64,000 bases of DNA from Hymenobacter gelipurpurascens (GTDB lineage: Bacteria > Bacteroidota > Bacteroidia > Cytophagales > Hymenobacteraceae), in NCBI RefSeq assembly GCF_900187375.1, contig NZ_FYEW01000003.1, forward strand, positions 1-64,000, written 5' to 3'. The notes under the pieces are model-generated. The model was not told the DNA's origin and searched no databases. It saw only the letters and a program-made list of their open reading frames with translations. Positions within the stretch are counted from its first letter, which is position 1; each line of letters begins with the position of its first letter. A program made the position numbers and the translations under genes. This document shows, one piece after another, positions 53,179-61,594 of this stretch.

Positions 53179-53859
53179 ATGAAAATTCACAAAGAAGGAC
53201 GACGTATTCTGTTCTTTACGTTGCTGGCCCTGGTGGTCGTCAACTTACTGCTCTTTCGCTATAATGCTAGCTACGACGATTTTAATAAAATCTTTGCGGG
53301 CATTTCGGTCGTCGTTTTTCTGGCACTGCTCCAGTTTTTCCGGAGCCCGGCCCGTCGTCTGTTCACTCACGAAGACCTGATTATTGCCCCGGCCGATGGG
53401 AAAGTGGTGGTGATTGAGGACGTGCTGGAGCCAGAGTATTTTGATGATGTGCGCAAGCAAATCAGCATTTTCATGTCGCCGATTAACGTGCACATCACCC
53501 GCAATCCTATTTCGGGCATTGTGCGTTACTTCAAATACCATCCGGGCAACTACCTGGTGGCCTGGCACCCCAAGAGCAGCACCAAAAATGAGCGCACCAC
53601 GGTGGTGGTAGAAACCGAAGCTGGTCCGTTCGTGCTGTTTCGCCAGATTGCGGGCGCCATGGCCCGCCGCATTGTGTGGTACGTGAATGAAGGTGACGAA
53701 GTAAGCCAGGGCGAAGAGTTCGGCTTCATCAAATTCGGCTCCCGCGTGGATATTTTCGTGCCCGTGGATACGGAAGTGAAAGTCCAGATCGGCGAGAAAG
53801 TAAAGGGTGGCCAGACCATCATTGCCCAGCTCAAAACGGAAGCTCCTTCTTTGTTTTAG
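53179..53859 (+). CDS. psd: phosphatidylserine decarboxylase family protein
   Basis: A 226-residue membrane-associated enzyme converting phosphatidylserine to phosphatidylethanolamine. The short form typical of Bacteroidota starts with one or two helices, then FRSPARRLFTHEDLIIAPADGKVVVIE, FMSPINVHITRNPISG and FGSRVDIFVP. The self-cleaving site is Gly-Ser188 in KFGSRVD, where the serine becomes the pyruvoyl cofactor. The second helix break and full length are normal. It pairs functionally with cdsA 2.7 kb upstream. Confidence 0.93.
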   Translation: MKIHKEGRRILFFTLLALVVVNLLLFRYNASYDDFNKIFAGISVVVFLALLQFFRSPARRLFTHEDLIIAPADGKVVVIEDVLEPEYFDDVRKQISIFMSPINVHITRNPISGIVRYFKYHPGNYLVAWHPKSSTKNERTTVVVETEAGPFVLFRQIAGAMARRIVWYVNEGDEVSQGEEFGFIKFGSRVDIFVPVDTEVKVQIGEKVKGGQTIIAQLKTEAPSLF

Positions 53860-53868
53860 ATAACAACT

Positions 53869-53930
53869 GGCCTAGCGCATAAAAAAGCCCTCCTGTACAA
53901 TTACAGGAGGGCTTTTTTATGCGCTAGGCC
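53869..53930. terminator. bidirectional terminator with 29-bp arms capped by GGCCTA/TAGGCC
   Basis: GGCCTAGCGCATAAAAAAGC continues to 53897 and pairs perfectly with 53902-53930, with a CAAT loop. An A tract and T tract sit inside the stem, and the motif copies form the outermost pairs. It lies between convergent psd and the reductase gene, whose stop codon overlaps its right arm. Confidence 0.9.
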
Positions 53931-54457
53931 ACTTTCAGCAACCGGTAGTGGAGCAACGTCAGGCCATCGGGCCAGGTGTGCGTGCGCAAGAGCTGCAATG
54001 GTTGCGGATGTTTCTGCGGATGCCAGAGCGGAATGCCGGCGCCTAGCAGCAGAGGTACTGTAAAGAGCATTAGCTCATCTACCAGTCCAGCGGCAAGCAG
54101 GGGCGCGGCCAGAGTGCTGCCCCCAATTAGCCAGATGGTGCCACCCGGCTCATGCCGCAGCAGCTGCACAAATTCTACGGGGTCAGTTGATACAAACTGA
54201 ACCGATGGATGAGCGGCCTCGGTAGGCGGCTGATGCGTGAACACATAATTGGTGAGCGTGGGGTAGGGCCACTCACCAAAGGTGAGCACCTGCTCGTAGG
54301 TTACGCGGCCCAGCAAGGTAGCATCCACGGTAGAGAGGAACTCTTCGTAGCCGTAATCCTCGCCGGGCGGAGGAGTCGGCAGCCAGTCTGCCGATCCATC
54401 GGAGGAGGCAATGTACCCATCAAGGCTGGCGGCGATGTAGAGAACAACGTTGCGCAT
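53924..54457 (-). CDS. dihydrofolate reductase-like RibD C-terminal domain protein
   Basis: A 177-residue stand-alone RibD_C/DHFR-fold reductase. It opens RNVVLYIAASLDGYIAS, has LLGRVTYEQVL (the NADPH-binding GRxTYE pattern) and GTIWLIGGSTLAAPLLAAGLVDEL, typical of the family. Free-standing members reduce unknown pterin or pyrimidine-like substrates with NADPH. The stop codon is inside the terminator arm with the TAGGCC motif. It is followed 21 bp upstream (on the same strand) by a sulfoxide reductase gene, perhaps one transcript. Confidence 0.85.
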   Translation of the reverse strand: MRNVVLYIAASLDGYIASSDGSADWLPTPPPGEDYGYEEFLSTVDATLLGRVTYEQVLTFGEWPYPTLTNYVFTHQPPTEAAHPSVQFVSTDPVEFVQLLRHEPGGTIWLIGGSTLAAPLLAAGLVDELMLFTVPLLLGAGIPLWHPQKHPQPLQLLRTHTWPDGLTLLHYRLLKVA

Positions 54458-54478
54458 CAGGCGGCAAGGGTAAGTGGG

Positions 54479-54961
54479 TTAAAACCAGTGGGCCGCCGAT
54501 AGCATAAGTTGCTCCAGGGCCTGCTGATCGGCGGCATCAAAATCGTTGAGCTGGTCGCTGTCCACGTCCAGCACTGCCACAACCTGTCCGTCTTTCAGGA
54601 TAGGCACTACGATTTCCGACTTCGAATCGGAGCTGCACGCAATGTGGCCGGGAAACTGCTCCACATCGGGCACAAGAATGGTTTCGGCCCGGTCCCAGCT
54701 GGCACCGCATACGCCTTTGCCGCGCCGGATGCGCGTGCAGGCAATGGGGCCTTGGAAGGGGCCTAGCACCAGCTCGTCGTCTTTCACCAGATAAAAACCC
54801 ACCCAGAAAAAGCCAAATGCCTGGCGCAGGGCCGCGGCCGTATTAGCCAGATTGGCCGTCAGGTCGGGCTCACCCGTGGTTAAGGCCTCAATTTGGGGGA
54901 GGAGCTGGCGGTATTGCTCGGTTTTGCTAAGGGTAGTGTCGAGGTGCAGTTCTTCGGCCAT
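54479..54961 (-). CDS. msrC: free methionine-R-sulfoxide reductase (GAF domain)
   Basis: A 160-residue GAF-fold enzyme that reduces free methionine-R-sulfoxide. The family's three cysteines are visible: Cys75 (GPIACTRI), Cys85 (GKGVCGASW) and Cys109 (PGHIACSSDSKSEIVVP). It ends with VLDVDSDQLNDFDAADQQALEQL, the typical C-terminal helix. It protects against methionine oxidation. A TACCTTTG box on the minus strand sits 51 bases before the start codon. Confidence 0.9.
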   Translation of the reverse strand: MAEELHLDTTLSKTEQYRQLLPQIEALTTGEPDLTANLANTAAALRQAFGFFWVGFYLVKDDELVLGPFQGPIACTRIRRGKGVCGASWDRAETILVPDVEQFPGHIACSSDSKSEIVVPILKDGQVVAVLDVDSDQLNDFDAADQQALEQLMLSAAHWF

Positions 54962-55011
54962 TGCTCAAGGAAAAAGGATAGAATAAGTGCTGGGTAAACA
55001 AGCCAACACAG

Positions 55012-55019
55012 CAAAGGTA
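55012..55019 (-). promoter_or_regulatory. TACCTTTG -7 box for the sulfoxide reductase
   Basis: The plus strand reads CAAAGGTA, an exact match on the minus strand. Confidence 0.5.
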
Positions 55020-55045
55020 TGGCGGGCAGCCAGACTTGAGGTGGC

Positions 55046-56086
55046 CTAGAGCCGATGGTAAACGAACACCTCATCTTCCCCGACCCTGAATTGCTCGTGT
55101 AGGCCAGTCAGACCCTGGTGCGGAGCCGTCACGCCGCCTTTGAGTTGCTTCGGGCTTCTGATGACGCGCGCTTCGTCCCAGAGGCCATCTTTCAGCAACG
55201 AGTTGAACACCGTGGGCCCGCCCTCCACCAGCACCGACTGCACATTGCGCTCATAGAGGTTGTGCAGAATCTGCGGAAACAGGTCATCGGCCTCCGACAG
55301 AGTCATGAAGTCCAGGTTAGGCATGTTGGTTCGCTCTCGATAGGTGTAGACCACGGTGGGCTGACTACCATCAAGCAAGTGGTGCGTGGGAGGCAAACAC
55401 AAGTTCTTGTCGATGACGAGGCGAATAGGGTCCTGACCGGGCCATTCGCGGGCGTTCAGGCGAGGGTTGTCGTGCAAGGCTGTGCGGGTACCCACCAGAA
55501 TGGCCTGCTCCTCCGTGCGCCACTGGTGCACCATAACCTGCGCCAGCGCCCCGCTGATAGCTACCGGCTGAAAGTAGGGGCCGGCCAGATAGCCATCGGC
55601 TGTTTCGGCCCATTTCAGCACTACATACGGCCGCTTTTGCTCTTGAAACGTGAAAAAGCGACGGTTCAGCCAGCGTCCTTCTTCCTCCAGCACCCCGATT
55701 TCTACCTGAATGCCTGCCTCGCGGAGCTTGGCAATGCCCCGGCCGGCCACCAGCGGGTTCGGGTCGAGGTTGCAGACAACTACTTCTGCCACGCCTTTCT
55801 CAATAAGTAAGTCGGCGCAGGGTGGGGTTTTGCCGAAATGGGAGCATGGCTCCAGCGTCACGTACACCCGGCTGCGGGGCAGCAGCTCCGGCTCTGCCAC
55901 GGCCGCTACGGCATTTACTTCCGCGTGCGGTCCGCCATACTGCTGGTGCCAGCCCTCCCCGATAATGCGGCCGTCATAGGTAATAACGCACCCGACGATA
56001 GGGTTTGGGCGGGCGTGGCCCGTGCCCAGGCGGGCCAGGTCGAGGGCACGACGCATCATGAGCAGGTCGAAGTCGGGAGTAGGCAT
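55046..56086 (-). CDS. ribD: bifunctional riboflavin enzyme RibD (deaminase/reductase)
   Basis: A 346-residue enzyme for two steps of riboflavin synthesis. The N-terminal cytidine-deaminase-like domain has zinc ligands His54 (GPHAEVNAV, with Glu56), Cys81 and Cys90 (PCSHFGKTPPCADLL). The C-terminal reductase starts near residue 150 (RPYVVLKWAETADGYLAG) and contains SVLVEGGPTVFNSLL. Full length. No FMN riboswitch is visible upstream; instead a TAGTTTTG box lies 32 bases before the start. Riboflavin partners (ribB/A/E) are not in this window. Confidence 0.94.
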   Translation of the reverse strand: MPTPDFDLLMMRRALDLARLGTGHARPNPIVGCVITYDGRIIGEGWHQQYGGPHAEVNAVAAVAEPELLPRSRVYVTLEPCSHFGKTPPCADLLIEKGVAEVVVCNLDPNPLVAGRGIAKLREAGIQVEIGVLEEEGRWLNRRFFTFQEQKRPYVVLKWAETADGYLAGPYFQPVAISGALAQVMVHQWRTEEQAILVGTRTALHDNPRLNAREWPGQDPIRLVIDKNLCLPPTHHLLDGSQPTVVYTYRERTNMPNLDFMTLSEADDLFPQILHNLYERNVQSVLVEGGPTVFNSLLKDGLWDEARVIRSPKQLKGGVTAPHQGLTGLHEQFRVGEDEVFVYHRL

Positions 56087-56117
56087 AGCTCGGCAGTTGG
56101 TGGGGGGGGTGAAGATA

Positions 56118-56125
56118 CAAAACTA
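56118..56125 (-). promoter_or_regulatory. TAGTTTTG -7 box for ribD
   Basis: The plus strand reads CAAAACTA; on the minus strand it matches TAnnTTTG. The start codon lies 32 bases beyond. Confidence 0.45.
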
Positions 56126-56188
56126 GTGGAGCGAGCCAGCCTCGAGCGCTAGGCCACTAGGCCACTCCACTACGCCGCGGCAGTTGGC

Positions 56189-56196
56189 TACCTTTG
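56189..56196 (+). promoter_or_regulatory. TACCTTTG -7 box four bases before the prmC start
   Basis: Exact TAnnTTTG match. The ATG at 56201 begins where transcription would be expected to start, so the transcript may be leaderless. Confidence 0.45.
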
Positions 56197-56200
56197 CCGG

Positions 56201-57052
56201 ATGCCCACGCTCCGCCAGATTACCTCCGATCTTTCCACGGCTCTGCAAGCCATTTATCCGCCAGCCGAAGCCGACTCAATGGCCGGGCTGCTGCTGGAGC
56301 ATGTGCTAGGCCTCTCGCCCCTGCAGCGCCGGATGAATGCAAACGAGCCCGTATCGGAGCAGGTCCTGGAGCACCTGCCGCAGCTGCAGGCCCGGCTCTT
56401 GACCCACGAGCCGTTGCAATACGTGTTGGGCACCGCGCATTTTGCTGGCCTAGAGCTGGAAGTAACTCCCGCCACCCTCATTCCGCGCCCCGAAACGGAA
56501 GAGCTGGTAGCGATGATTCTGCGGGAGCAGCAGGGGCGAAGTGGCCTACGGATTCTGGATATAGGCACTGGCTCAGGCTGCATCCCGATTGCGCTCGGCC
56601 TAGGCCTATCCGGCAGCTGCCTCACGGCCGTCGATATATCGACCGAGGCACTGGCCGTAGCCCGACGCAATGCGGTTACCTATGCCGTGCCTATCCACTT
56701 TCAGCAGGTAGATATTCTGACCGCCGAACCACACCTGCCTGCTCCGCTTGATGTGCTGGTAAGCAATCCGCCGTACGTGCTGGAAGAAGAACGCCTCCAG
56801 ATGCGGCCTAATGTGCTGCAGTTTGAGCCTGCCACCGCCCTCTTCGTCCCGAACCATGATCCGCTCCTGTTCTACCGACGGATTGCGGCCCTAGGCCAGC
56901 AGTGGCTTCGCGAAGGCGGAGCACTTTATTTTGAGATAAATGAACAGTACGCCGTCGCTACCGCCGACATGTTGCGCCAACTGGGCTACACGCAGGTAGA
57001 AGTACATGCCGACATTTTCGGTAAAGACCGGATGGCCAGGGCCACTCGCTAG
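56201..57052 (+). CDS. prmC: release factor glutamine methyltransferase PrmC
   Basis: A 283-residue enzyme that methylates the glutamine of the GGQ motif in release factors RF1 and RF2. SAM-binding motif I is ILDIGTGSGCIPIALGL, and the catalytic NPPY tetrapeptide is at residues 189-192 (VSNPPYVLEEE). The N-terminal helical domain and length are normal. It starts at ATG 56201 immediately after a consensus -7 box. Confidence 0.94.
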   Translation: MPTLRQITSDLSTALQAIYPPAEADSMAGLLLEHVLGLSPLQRRMNANEPVSEQVLEHLPQLQARLLTHEPLQYVLGTAHFAGLELEVTPATLIPRPETEELVAMILREQQGRSGLRILDIGTGSGCIPIALGLGLSGSCLTAVDISTEALAVARRNAVTYAVPIHFQQVDILTAEPHLPAPLDVLVSNPPYVLEEERLQMRPNVLQFEPATALFVPNHDPLLFYRRIAALGQQWLREGGALYFEINEQYAVATADMLRQLGYTQVEVHADIFGKDRMARATR

Positions 57053-57203
57053 CCAGTTGAGAGAAAAGAAGTTGCGCCCACGTACTTCGTGGAGAGCAAA
57101 AACGGACCCTATGTACGGGTGGGTTTAAAGGCCTTCAGAATTCTCCACAAAGGCTTAACTCGCATCCGTTCAAACTTCTACCCAATCAAACTGCCAAAAC
57201 CCT

Positions 57204-57211
57204 TACCTTTG
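57204..57211 (+). promoter_or_regulatory. TACCTTTG -7 box for the sugar acetyltransferase
   Basis: Exact TAnnTTTG match, 33 bases before the ATG at 57245. It supports that start against an in-frame ATG at 57089, which lies upstream of the box. Confidence 0.5.
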
Positions 57212-57244
57212 CCGGCTGAATTTCTTCTGTCCAACCCTCCCGGC

Positions 57245-57838
57245 ATGCCCGAGCCTTTGGCTTACTTTGCGCACCCCACTGCTATCCTTGACGAAGGGTG
57301 CCGCATTGGCAATGGCTGCCGAATCTGGCATTTTTCGCACGTAAGTGCGGGCGCTGAGTTGGGGGAGAACTGCTCCTTGGGTCAGAATGTATTTGTGGCC
57401 GATGGGGTGCGACTAGGCCGTAATGTGAAGGTGCAGAACAACGTTAGCCTATATACTGGCGTAGAGTGCGCCGATGATGTGTTCATCGGCCCCTCCGTTG
57501 TCTTTACAAACGTGCTCAACCCCCGCTCTGCCGTTTCGCGTCGTCATGAGTACCAGGCTACTATTGTGGCGCAAGGCGTTAGTATTGGCGCCAACAGCAC
57601 GATTGTTTGTGGAACCCACTTGGGCGAATATGCCTTTATCGGGGCTGGCTCCGTGGTAACTACCAGTGTGGCACCTTATGTGCTGGCCTACGGAAACCCC
57701 GCCCGGCCCCGTGGCTGGATGAGCGAACAGGGGCACCCATTAACTTTCAATGCTGCAGGTCTGGCCACCTGCCCGGAAAGCGGCCAACAATATTACCTGA
57801 CCAACCATCAGGTTTCCCGTATTAATCTCGAATCATAA
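57245..57838 (+). CDS. left-handed beta-helix N-acetyltransferase, WlbB/WbpD-like
   Basis: A 197-residue hexapeptide-repeat acetyltransferase. Repeats such as AILDEGCRIGNGCRIW, AELGENCSLGQNVFV and GVSIGANSTIVCGTHLGEYAFIGAGSVVT build the helix; the block TNVLNPRSAVSRRHEYQATIV and the C-terminal GNPARPRGWMSEQGHPL match WlbB/WbpD, which acetylate the 3-amino group of a UDP-2,3-diamino uronic acid. It is the first gene of the sugar cluster and stands before a matching nucleotide-sugar dehydrogenase. The aminotransferase and oxidase partners would be needed but are not seen here. Confidence 0.85.
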   Translation: MPEPLAYFAHPTAILDEGCRIGNGCRIWHFSHVSAGAELGENCSLGQNVFVADGVRLGRNVKVQNNVSLYTGVECADDVFIGPSVVFTNVLNPRSAVSRRHEYQATIVAQGVSIGANSTIVCGTHLGEYAFIGAGSVVTTSVAPYVLAYGNPARPRGWMSEQGHPLTFNAAGLATCPESGQQYYLTNHQVSRINLES

Positions 57839-57886
57839 GCTAGTAGCTTTTTCCGTTTTAGCTCTCAAGTTTCTAAGTCCCTACCC

Positions 57887-59182
57887 GTGTACGAGCAACT
57901 CCTTCAGAAGCAAACCAAGCTGGCCGTCATTGGCCTTGGCTACGTAGGCCTGCCTATCGCCCTCGAATTCGCCCGCAAAATTCAAGTCATCGGCTTCGAT
58001 ATCAATGCGAAGCGCGTAGATCAAATGCGCAACAATATTGACCCTAGCGGCGAGCTGGAGGCCAAAGATTTCGAAGGCTGCGATATTGAGTTCACGGATT
58101 CGCTGGACGTGCTGCGCGAGGCCACGTTCTACATCGTGGCCGTGCCTACGCCCATCGACGAACATGCTCAGCCCGATCTGAAGCCTCTGTTGGGTGCTTC
58201 TTCCTCCGTAGGCAAAGTGCTCAAAAAAGGAGACTATGTGGTGTTTGAAAGCACTGTATATCCTGGCTGCACCGAGGAAGACTGCATCCCCGTAATGGAG
58301 AAACTCTCGGGCCTGAAATTTCCCGATGACTTCAAAGTAGGCTACTCCCCAGAGCGCATCAACCCCGGCGACAAAGAGCATACGCTTTCCAGCATCGTGA
58401 AAGTAGTAGCCGGCTGCGATGCCGAGTCGTTGGAAGAAATAGCCAAAACCTACGAGCTGGTAGTAAAAGCCGGTGTGCACCGGGCCAGCAGCATCAAAGT
58501 AGCAGAGGCAGCCAAAATCATCGAGAACACTCAGCGCGATGTAAATATTGCGTTGATGAACGAGCTGTCGATGATTTTTGACCGCATGAGCATCAATACC
58601 TACGAGGTACTGGAAGCTGCCGGTACCAAGTGGAACTTCCTGAAGTTCTCCCCTGGCCTAGTGGGTGGTCACTGCATCGGCGTCGATCCATATTACCTGA
58701 CCTACAAGGCCAAAGAGCTGGGCTACGATGCCAAAGTGATTCTTTCGGGCCGCACCACTAACGACAACATGGGGGCCTACATCGCCCGCAAGACGGTGCA
58801 GACCATGATCAAGCAGGGCAAGGATGTCTCCAAAGGCCGCGTGCTGGTAATGGGCGCTACTTTCAAGGAAAACGTGGAAGATATCCGCAACTCCAAAGTG
58901 GCCGACGTAATTCAGGAGCTGAAGAACTTCTCCGTTAACGTAGATATCATTGACCCCCACGCCGATTCTGAGGAGCTTCACCACGAGTACGGTTTCCGTC
59001 TGACACCTGCCGACGAAGTGCGGACGGATTACGATGCTATCATTGTCGCCGTTAGCCATCTGGCCTACACAACCTTGGATGAGGACTACTTCAAGTCAAT
59101 CACCAACCAGCCGGCTGTAGTGGTGGATATCAAAGGCCTGTTCCGCAACCAGATTCAGGACCTCACTTACTGGAGTTTGTAG
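57887..59182 (+). CDS. nucleotide-sugar dehydrogenase (TviB/WbpA-like)
   Basis: A 431-residue UDP-sugar dehydrogenase oxidising the C6 of a UDP-hexose or UDP-HexNAc to the uronic acid in two NAD-linked steps. The NAD motif VIGLGYVGLPIA is near residue 15; the catalytic Cys263 is in GLVGGHCIGVDPYYL; VGYSPERINPGD and MGATFKENVEDIRNSK are family blocks. The pattern fits UDP-N-acetyl-hexosamine dehydrogenases (TviB, VipA, WbpO), though the substrate is not certain. It starts with GTG at 57887, 48 bases after the acetyltransferase. A small hairpin and TAGGCC copy follow the stop. Confidence 0.9.
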   Translation: MYEQLLQKQTKLAVIGLGYVGLPIALEFARKIQVIGFDINAKRVDQMRNNIDPSGELEAKDFEGCDIEFTDSLDVLREATFYIVAVPTPIDEHAQPDLKPLLGASSSVGKVLKKGDYVVFESTVYPGCTEEDCIPVMEKLSGLKFPDDFKVGYSPERINPGDKEHTLSSIVKVVAGCDAESLEEIAKTYELVVKAGVHRASSIKVAEAAKIIENTQRDVNIALMNELSMIFDRMSINTYEVLEAAGTKWNFLKFSPGLVGGHCIGVDPYYLTYKAKELGYDAKVILSGRTTNDNMGAYIARKTVQTMIKQGKDVSKGRVLVMGATFKENVEDIRNSKVADVIQELKNFSVNVDIIDPHADSEELHHEYGFRLTPADEVRTDYDAIIVAVSHLAYTTLDEDYFKSITNQPAVVVDIKGLFRNQIQDLTYWSL

Positions 59183-59197
59183 CGGTAAAACAATGGT

Positions 59198-59228
59198 CTA
59201 GTGAGTTGACGGCATAACTCACTAGGCC
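59198..59228 (+). terminator. short hairpin between nucleotide-sugar dehydrogenase and galE
   Basis: CTAGTGAGTT (59198-59207) pairs with AACTCACTAG (59216-59225). The right arm carries TAGGCC; the left has the near-motif GGTCTA. No T tract follows, so it may be only an RNA structure. Confidence 0.4.
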
Positions 59229-59263
59229 ACTGTTTCATTATCTAATTCTTATTTCACCTGAAC

Positions 59264-60292
59264 ATGGAACGCACGAAAATCCTGGTAACGGGCGGCGCAG
59301 GCTATATTGGTTCGCACGCAACGGTAGAGCTATATAACGCCGGCTTTCTGCCAGTCATCGTTGATAACTTCAGCAACTCGCAAGAGTCAGTGCTGGGAGG
59401 TATCGAGAAGATTCTGGGAGTGAAAGTGCCGTTTCATAACATCGACTGTAACGACGAGGAAGCGCTGCGCGCCGTGTTTGCGGAAGAAGGCAACCTACGG
59501 GGTGTGATCCACTTCGCGGCCTTTAAAGCTGTAGGAGAGTCGATGGTGAAGCCATTGGAGTACTACCGCAACAACGTAGGCTCCTTGCTGACCTTGGTTT
59601 CGGTGATGCGCGAGTTTGGGGTAGAGGCGCTGGTGTTCTCCTCTTCGTGCACAGTGTATGGTACGCCAGACCAATTGCCCGTTACGGAGCAGACTCCTAC
59701 TAAAAAAGCCAACTCGCCTTATGGTGCTACCAAACAGATGTGCGAAGACATTCTGCAGGATATAGCAGCCGTACCAGGTCAGACGTCGCGCACTATTCTC
59801 TTACGCTACTTCAACCCCGTTGGTGCACATGCCTCTGCCGAGATTGGGGAGCTACCACTGGGCGTACCGCAAAACCTGGTGCCTTACGTAACCCAAACCG
59901 CTGCTGGTATCCGGGAGCAGCTGACCATTAACGGCGACACCTACGATACGCCCGACGGCACCAATATCCGTGACTACGTGCACGTGGTAGATCTGGCCAA
60001 GGCGCACGTGGTGGCTGTGCAGCGTTTGCTGGATAAAAAGGGGGAAACCATCGAAACCTTCAACGTAGGTACGGGCCATGGCAACTCGGTGCTGGAAGTG
60101 GTGCAGGCGTTTGAGCGGGCGACGGGCGTAAAGCTTAACTACAAAATCGGCCCGCCGCGCCCCGGCGACGTGCCCGCTATTTATGCCGATGTAACAAAAG
60201 CTACCGCCGAGCTAGGCTTCAAGACCAGCGCTACTTTGGAAGAGGCTCTGGCCAGCTCCTGGAAATGGCAGCAGCATTTGTCGCAACGGTAG
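59264..60292 (+). CDS. galE: UDP-glucose 4-epimerase GalE
   Basis: A 342-residue short-chain dehydrogenase-type epimerase interconverting UDP-glucose and UDP-galactose (or the N-acetyl forms). The NAD motif TGGAGYIGSH is at the start, SSSCTVYG supplies the catalytic Ser/Thr, and YGATK the Tyr-Lys pair; NGDTYDTPDGTNIRDYVHV and FNVGTGHGNSVLEV are specific GalE blocks. Within the cluster it provides galactose-type donors for the surface polymer. Confidence 0.93.
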   Translation: MERTKILVTGGAGYIGSHATVELYNAGFLPVIVDNFSNSQESVLGGIEKILGVKVPFHNIDCNDEEALRAVFAEEGNLRGVIHFAAFKAVGESMVKPLEYYRNNVGSLLTLVSVMREFGVEALVFSSSCTVYGTPDQLPVTEQTPTKKANSPYGATKQMCEDILQDIAAVPGQTSRTILLRYFNPVGAHASAEIGELPLGVPQNLVPYVTQTAAGIREQLTINGDTYDTPDGTNIRDYVHVVDLAKAHVVAVQRLLDKKGETIETFNVGTGHGNSVLEVVQAFERATGVKLNYKIGPPRPGDVPAIYADVTKATAELGFKTSATLEEALASSWKWQQHLSQR

Positions 60293-60405
60293 AATAAGGC
60301 CTAAGAATGCATCTGCATTAGACAAGGAAACCACTTTGTTGCCCTTCATAAAGTTGCTTTGCCAAGCTTATTAAAACGAGGAGCACTCAGTAAAATAAGT
60401 AGAAT

Positions 60406-61458
60406 ATGAAAATCATCATCACCGGCGGAGCTGGCTTCATTGGGTCGCACGTAGTGCGCTTGTTCGTGACAAAGTATCCGGAGTATCAGATTCTGAACTT
60501 GGATGCCTTGACCTACGCTGGCAACCTGGAAAACCTGCGTGATATAGAATCGGCGCCTAACTACCGGTTAGTGAAGGGTGATATCACTGATCAAGCTTTC
60601 GTTGATCAGCTTTTTGCTCACGAAGAGCCAGATGCAGTGATTCACTTAGCGGCGGAGTCACACGTTGACCGCTCCATCACTGATCCGCTGGCTTTCGTGA
60701 AAACGAACGTATTGGGTACAGTCCATCTGCTGAACGCTGCTAAAAACCTGTGGAAGCCACTAGGCTACGAGGGTAAAACGTTCTATCACGTTAGCACTGA
60801 CGAAGTGTATGGCTCCCTGGATTTTGGCCCGGAAATGTTCACGGAGGATACCAGTTACGACCCTCGCTCGCCCTACTCGGCTTCCAAGGCCTCGTCAGAC
60901 CATTTCGTGCGGGCCTGGCACCACACATATGGCCTGCCTATTAAGCTGAGTAACTGTTCCAATAACTATGGACCAAATCACTTCCCTGAGAAGCTGATTC
61001 CACTAGCTATCCACCGCATTCAGCACGGGCAGCCAGTGCCAGTATACGGCAAAGGAGAGAACGTGCGCGACTGGCTCTTTGTGAAAGACCACGCTACGGC
61101 TATTGATGCCGTTTTCCATAAAGGCACTCTGGGCGAAACTTATAATATCGGCGGCGTAAACGAGTGGGCCAATCTGGAGCTGATACACTTGCTATGTGAT
61201 ACGCTGGACGAGAAAACCGGCAAAGAGAAAGGCACCTCGCGCAAGCTCATCACGTTCGTGACGGACCGCGCGGGCCACGACCTGCGTTACGCCATTGACA
61301 GCAGCAAAATCATGAATGAGCTCGGGTGGAAGCCATCCGTAACGTTTGAGCAAGGATTGTCGCAGACGGTAGACTGGTATCTGGAAAACACGGATTGGCT
61401 TAACAACGTGACTAGCGGTGCCTATCAGGAGTACTACCAGAAGCAATATAATCGGTAG
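60406..61458 (+). CDS. rmlB: dTDP-glucose 4,6-dehydratase RmlB
   Basis: A 350-residue enzyme converting dTDP-glucose to dTDP-4-keto-6-deoxyglucose. TGGAGFIGSHVV is the NAD motif; VSTDEVYGSL holds the catalytic Thr-Asp-Glu; YSASKASSDHFVRAWHHTYGLP gives the Tyr-Lys pair; the family-specific SNCSNNYGPNHFPEKLIPL follows. Its partner rmlA lies 1.25 kb downstream, separated by a WbpP-type gene and two palindromic repeats. No rmlC or rmlD is in the window. Confidence 0.95.
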   Translation: MKIIITGGAGFIGSHVVRLFVTKYPEYQILNLDALTYAGNLENLRDIESAPNYRLVKGDITDQAFVDQLFAHEEPDAVIHLAAESHVDRSITDPLAFVKTNVLGTVHLLNAAKNLWKPLGYEGKTFYHVSTDEVYGSLDFGPEMFTEDTSYDPRSPYSASKASSDHFVRAWHHTYGLPIKLSNCSNNYGPNHFPEKLIPLAIHRIQHGQPVPVYGKGENVRDWLFVKDHATAIDAVFHKGTLGETYNIGGVNEWANLELIHLLCDTLDEKTGKEKGTSRKLITFVTDRAGHDLRYAIDSSKIMNELGWKPSVTFEQGLSQTVDWYLENTDWLNNVTSGAYQEYYQKQYNR

Positions 61459-61465
61459 GAAAAAG

Positions 61466-61578
61466 AGCACGTCATGCTTGATCTGACGTCCGCTTGCCGA
61501 AGCATCTCTACTGCTGACGTTTGAATAGTAACCAGGCGAAGCGGTAGAGATGCTTCGACAAACTCAGCATGACGTGCT
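61466..61578. repeat. REP-like extragenic palindrome, family B member 2
   Basis: The left arm starting AGCACGTCATGCTTGATC (61466) and the right arm ending CAGCATGACGTGCT (61578) share CGAAGCATCTCTAC with the element at 48115. The left arm has an 11-base insertion relative to the right. It begins eight bases after the rmlB stop. Confidence 0.7.
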
Positions 61579-61594
61579 GATTATTTTAAGAGAA

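Noticed and set aside
55118..55810. 230-codon open frame on the plus strand opposite ribD
   Set aside because: Antisense shadow of a gene whose two domains are intact.
56087..56200. FMN riboswitch upstream of ribD
   Set aside because: No conserved FMN-aptamer core such as AGGGTGAAATTC-like helices was found in this 114-bp gap; a simple -7 box explains expression.
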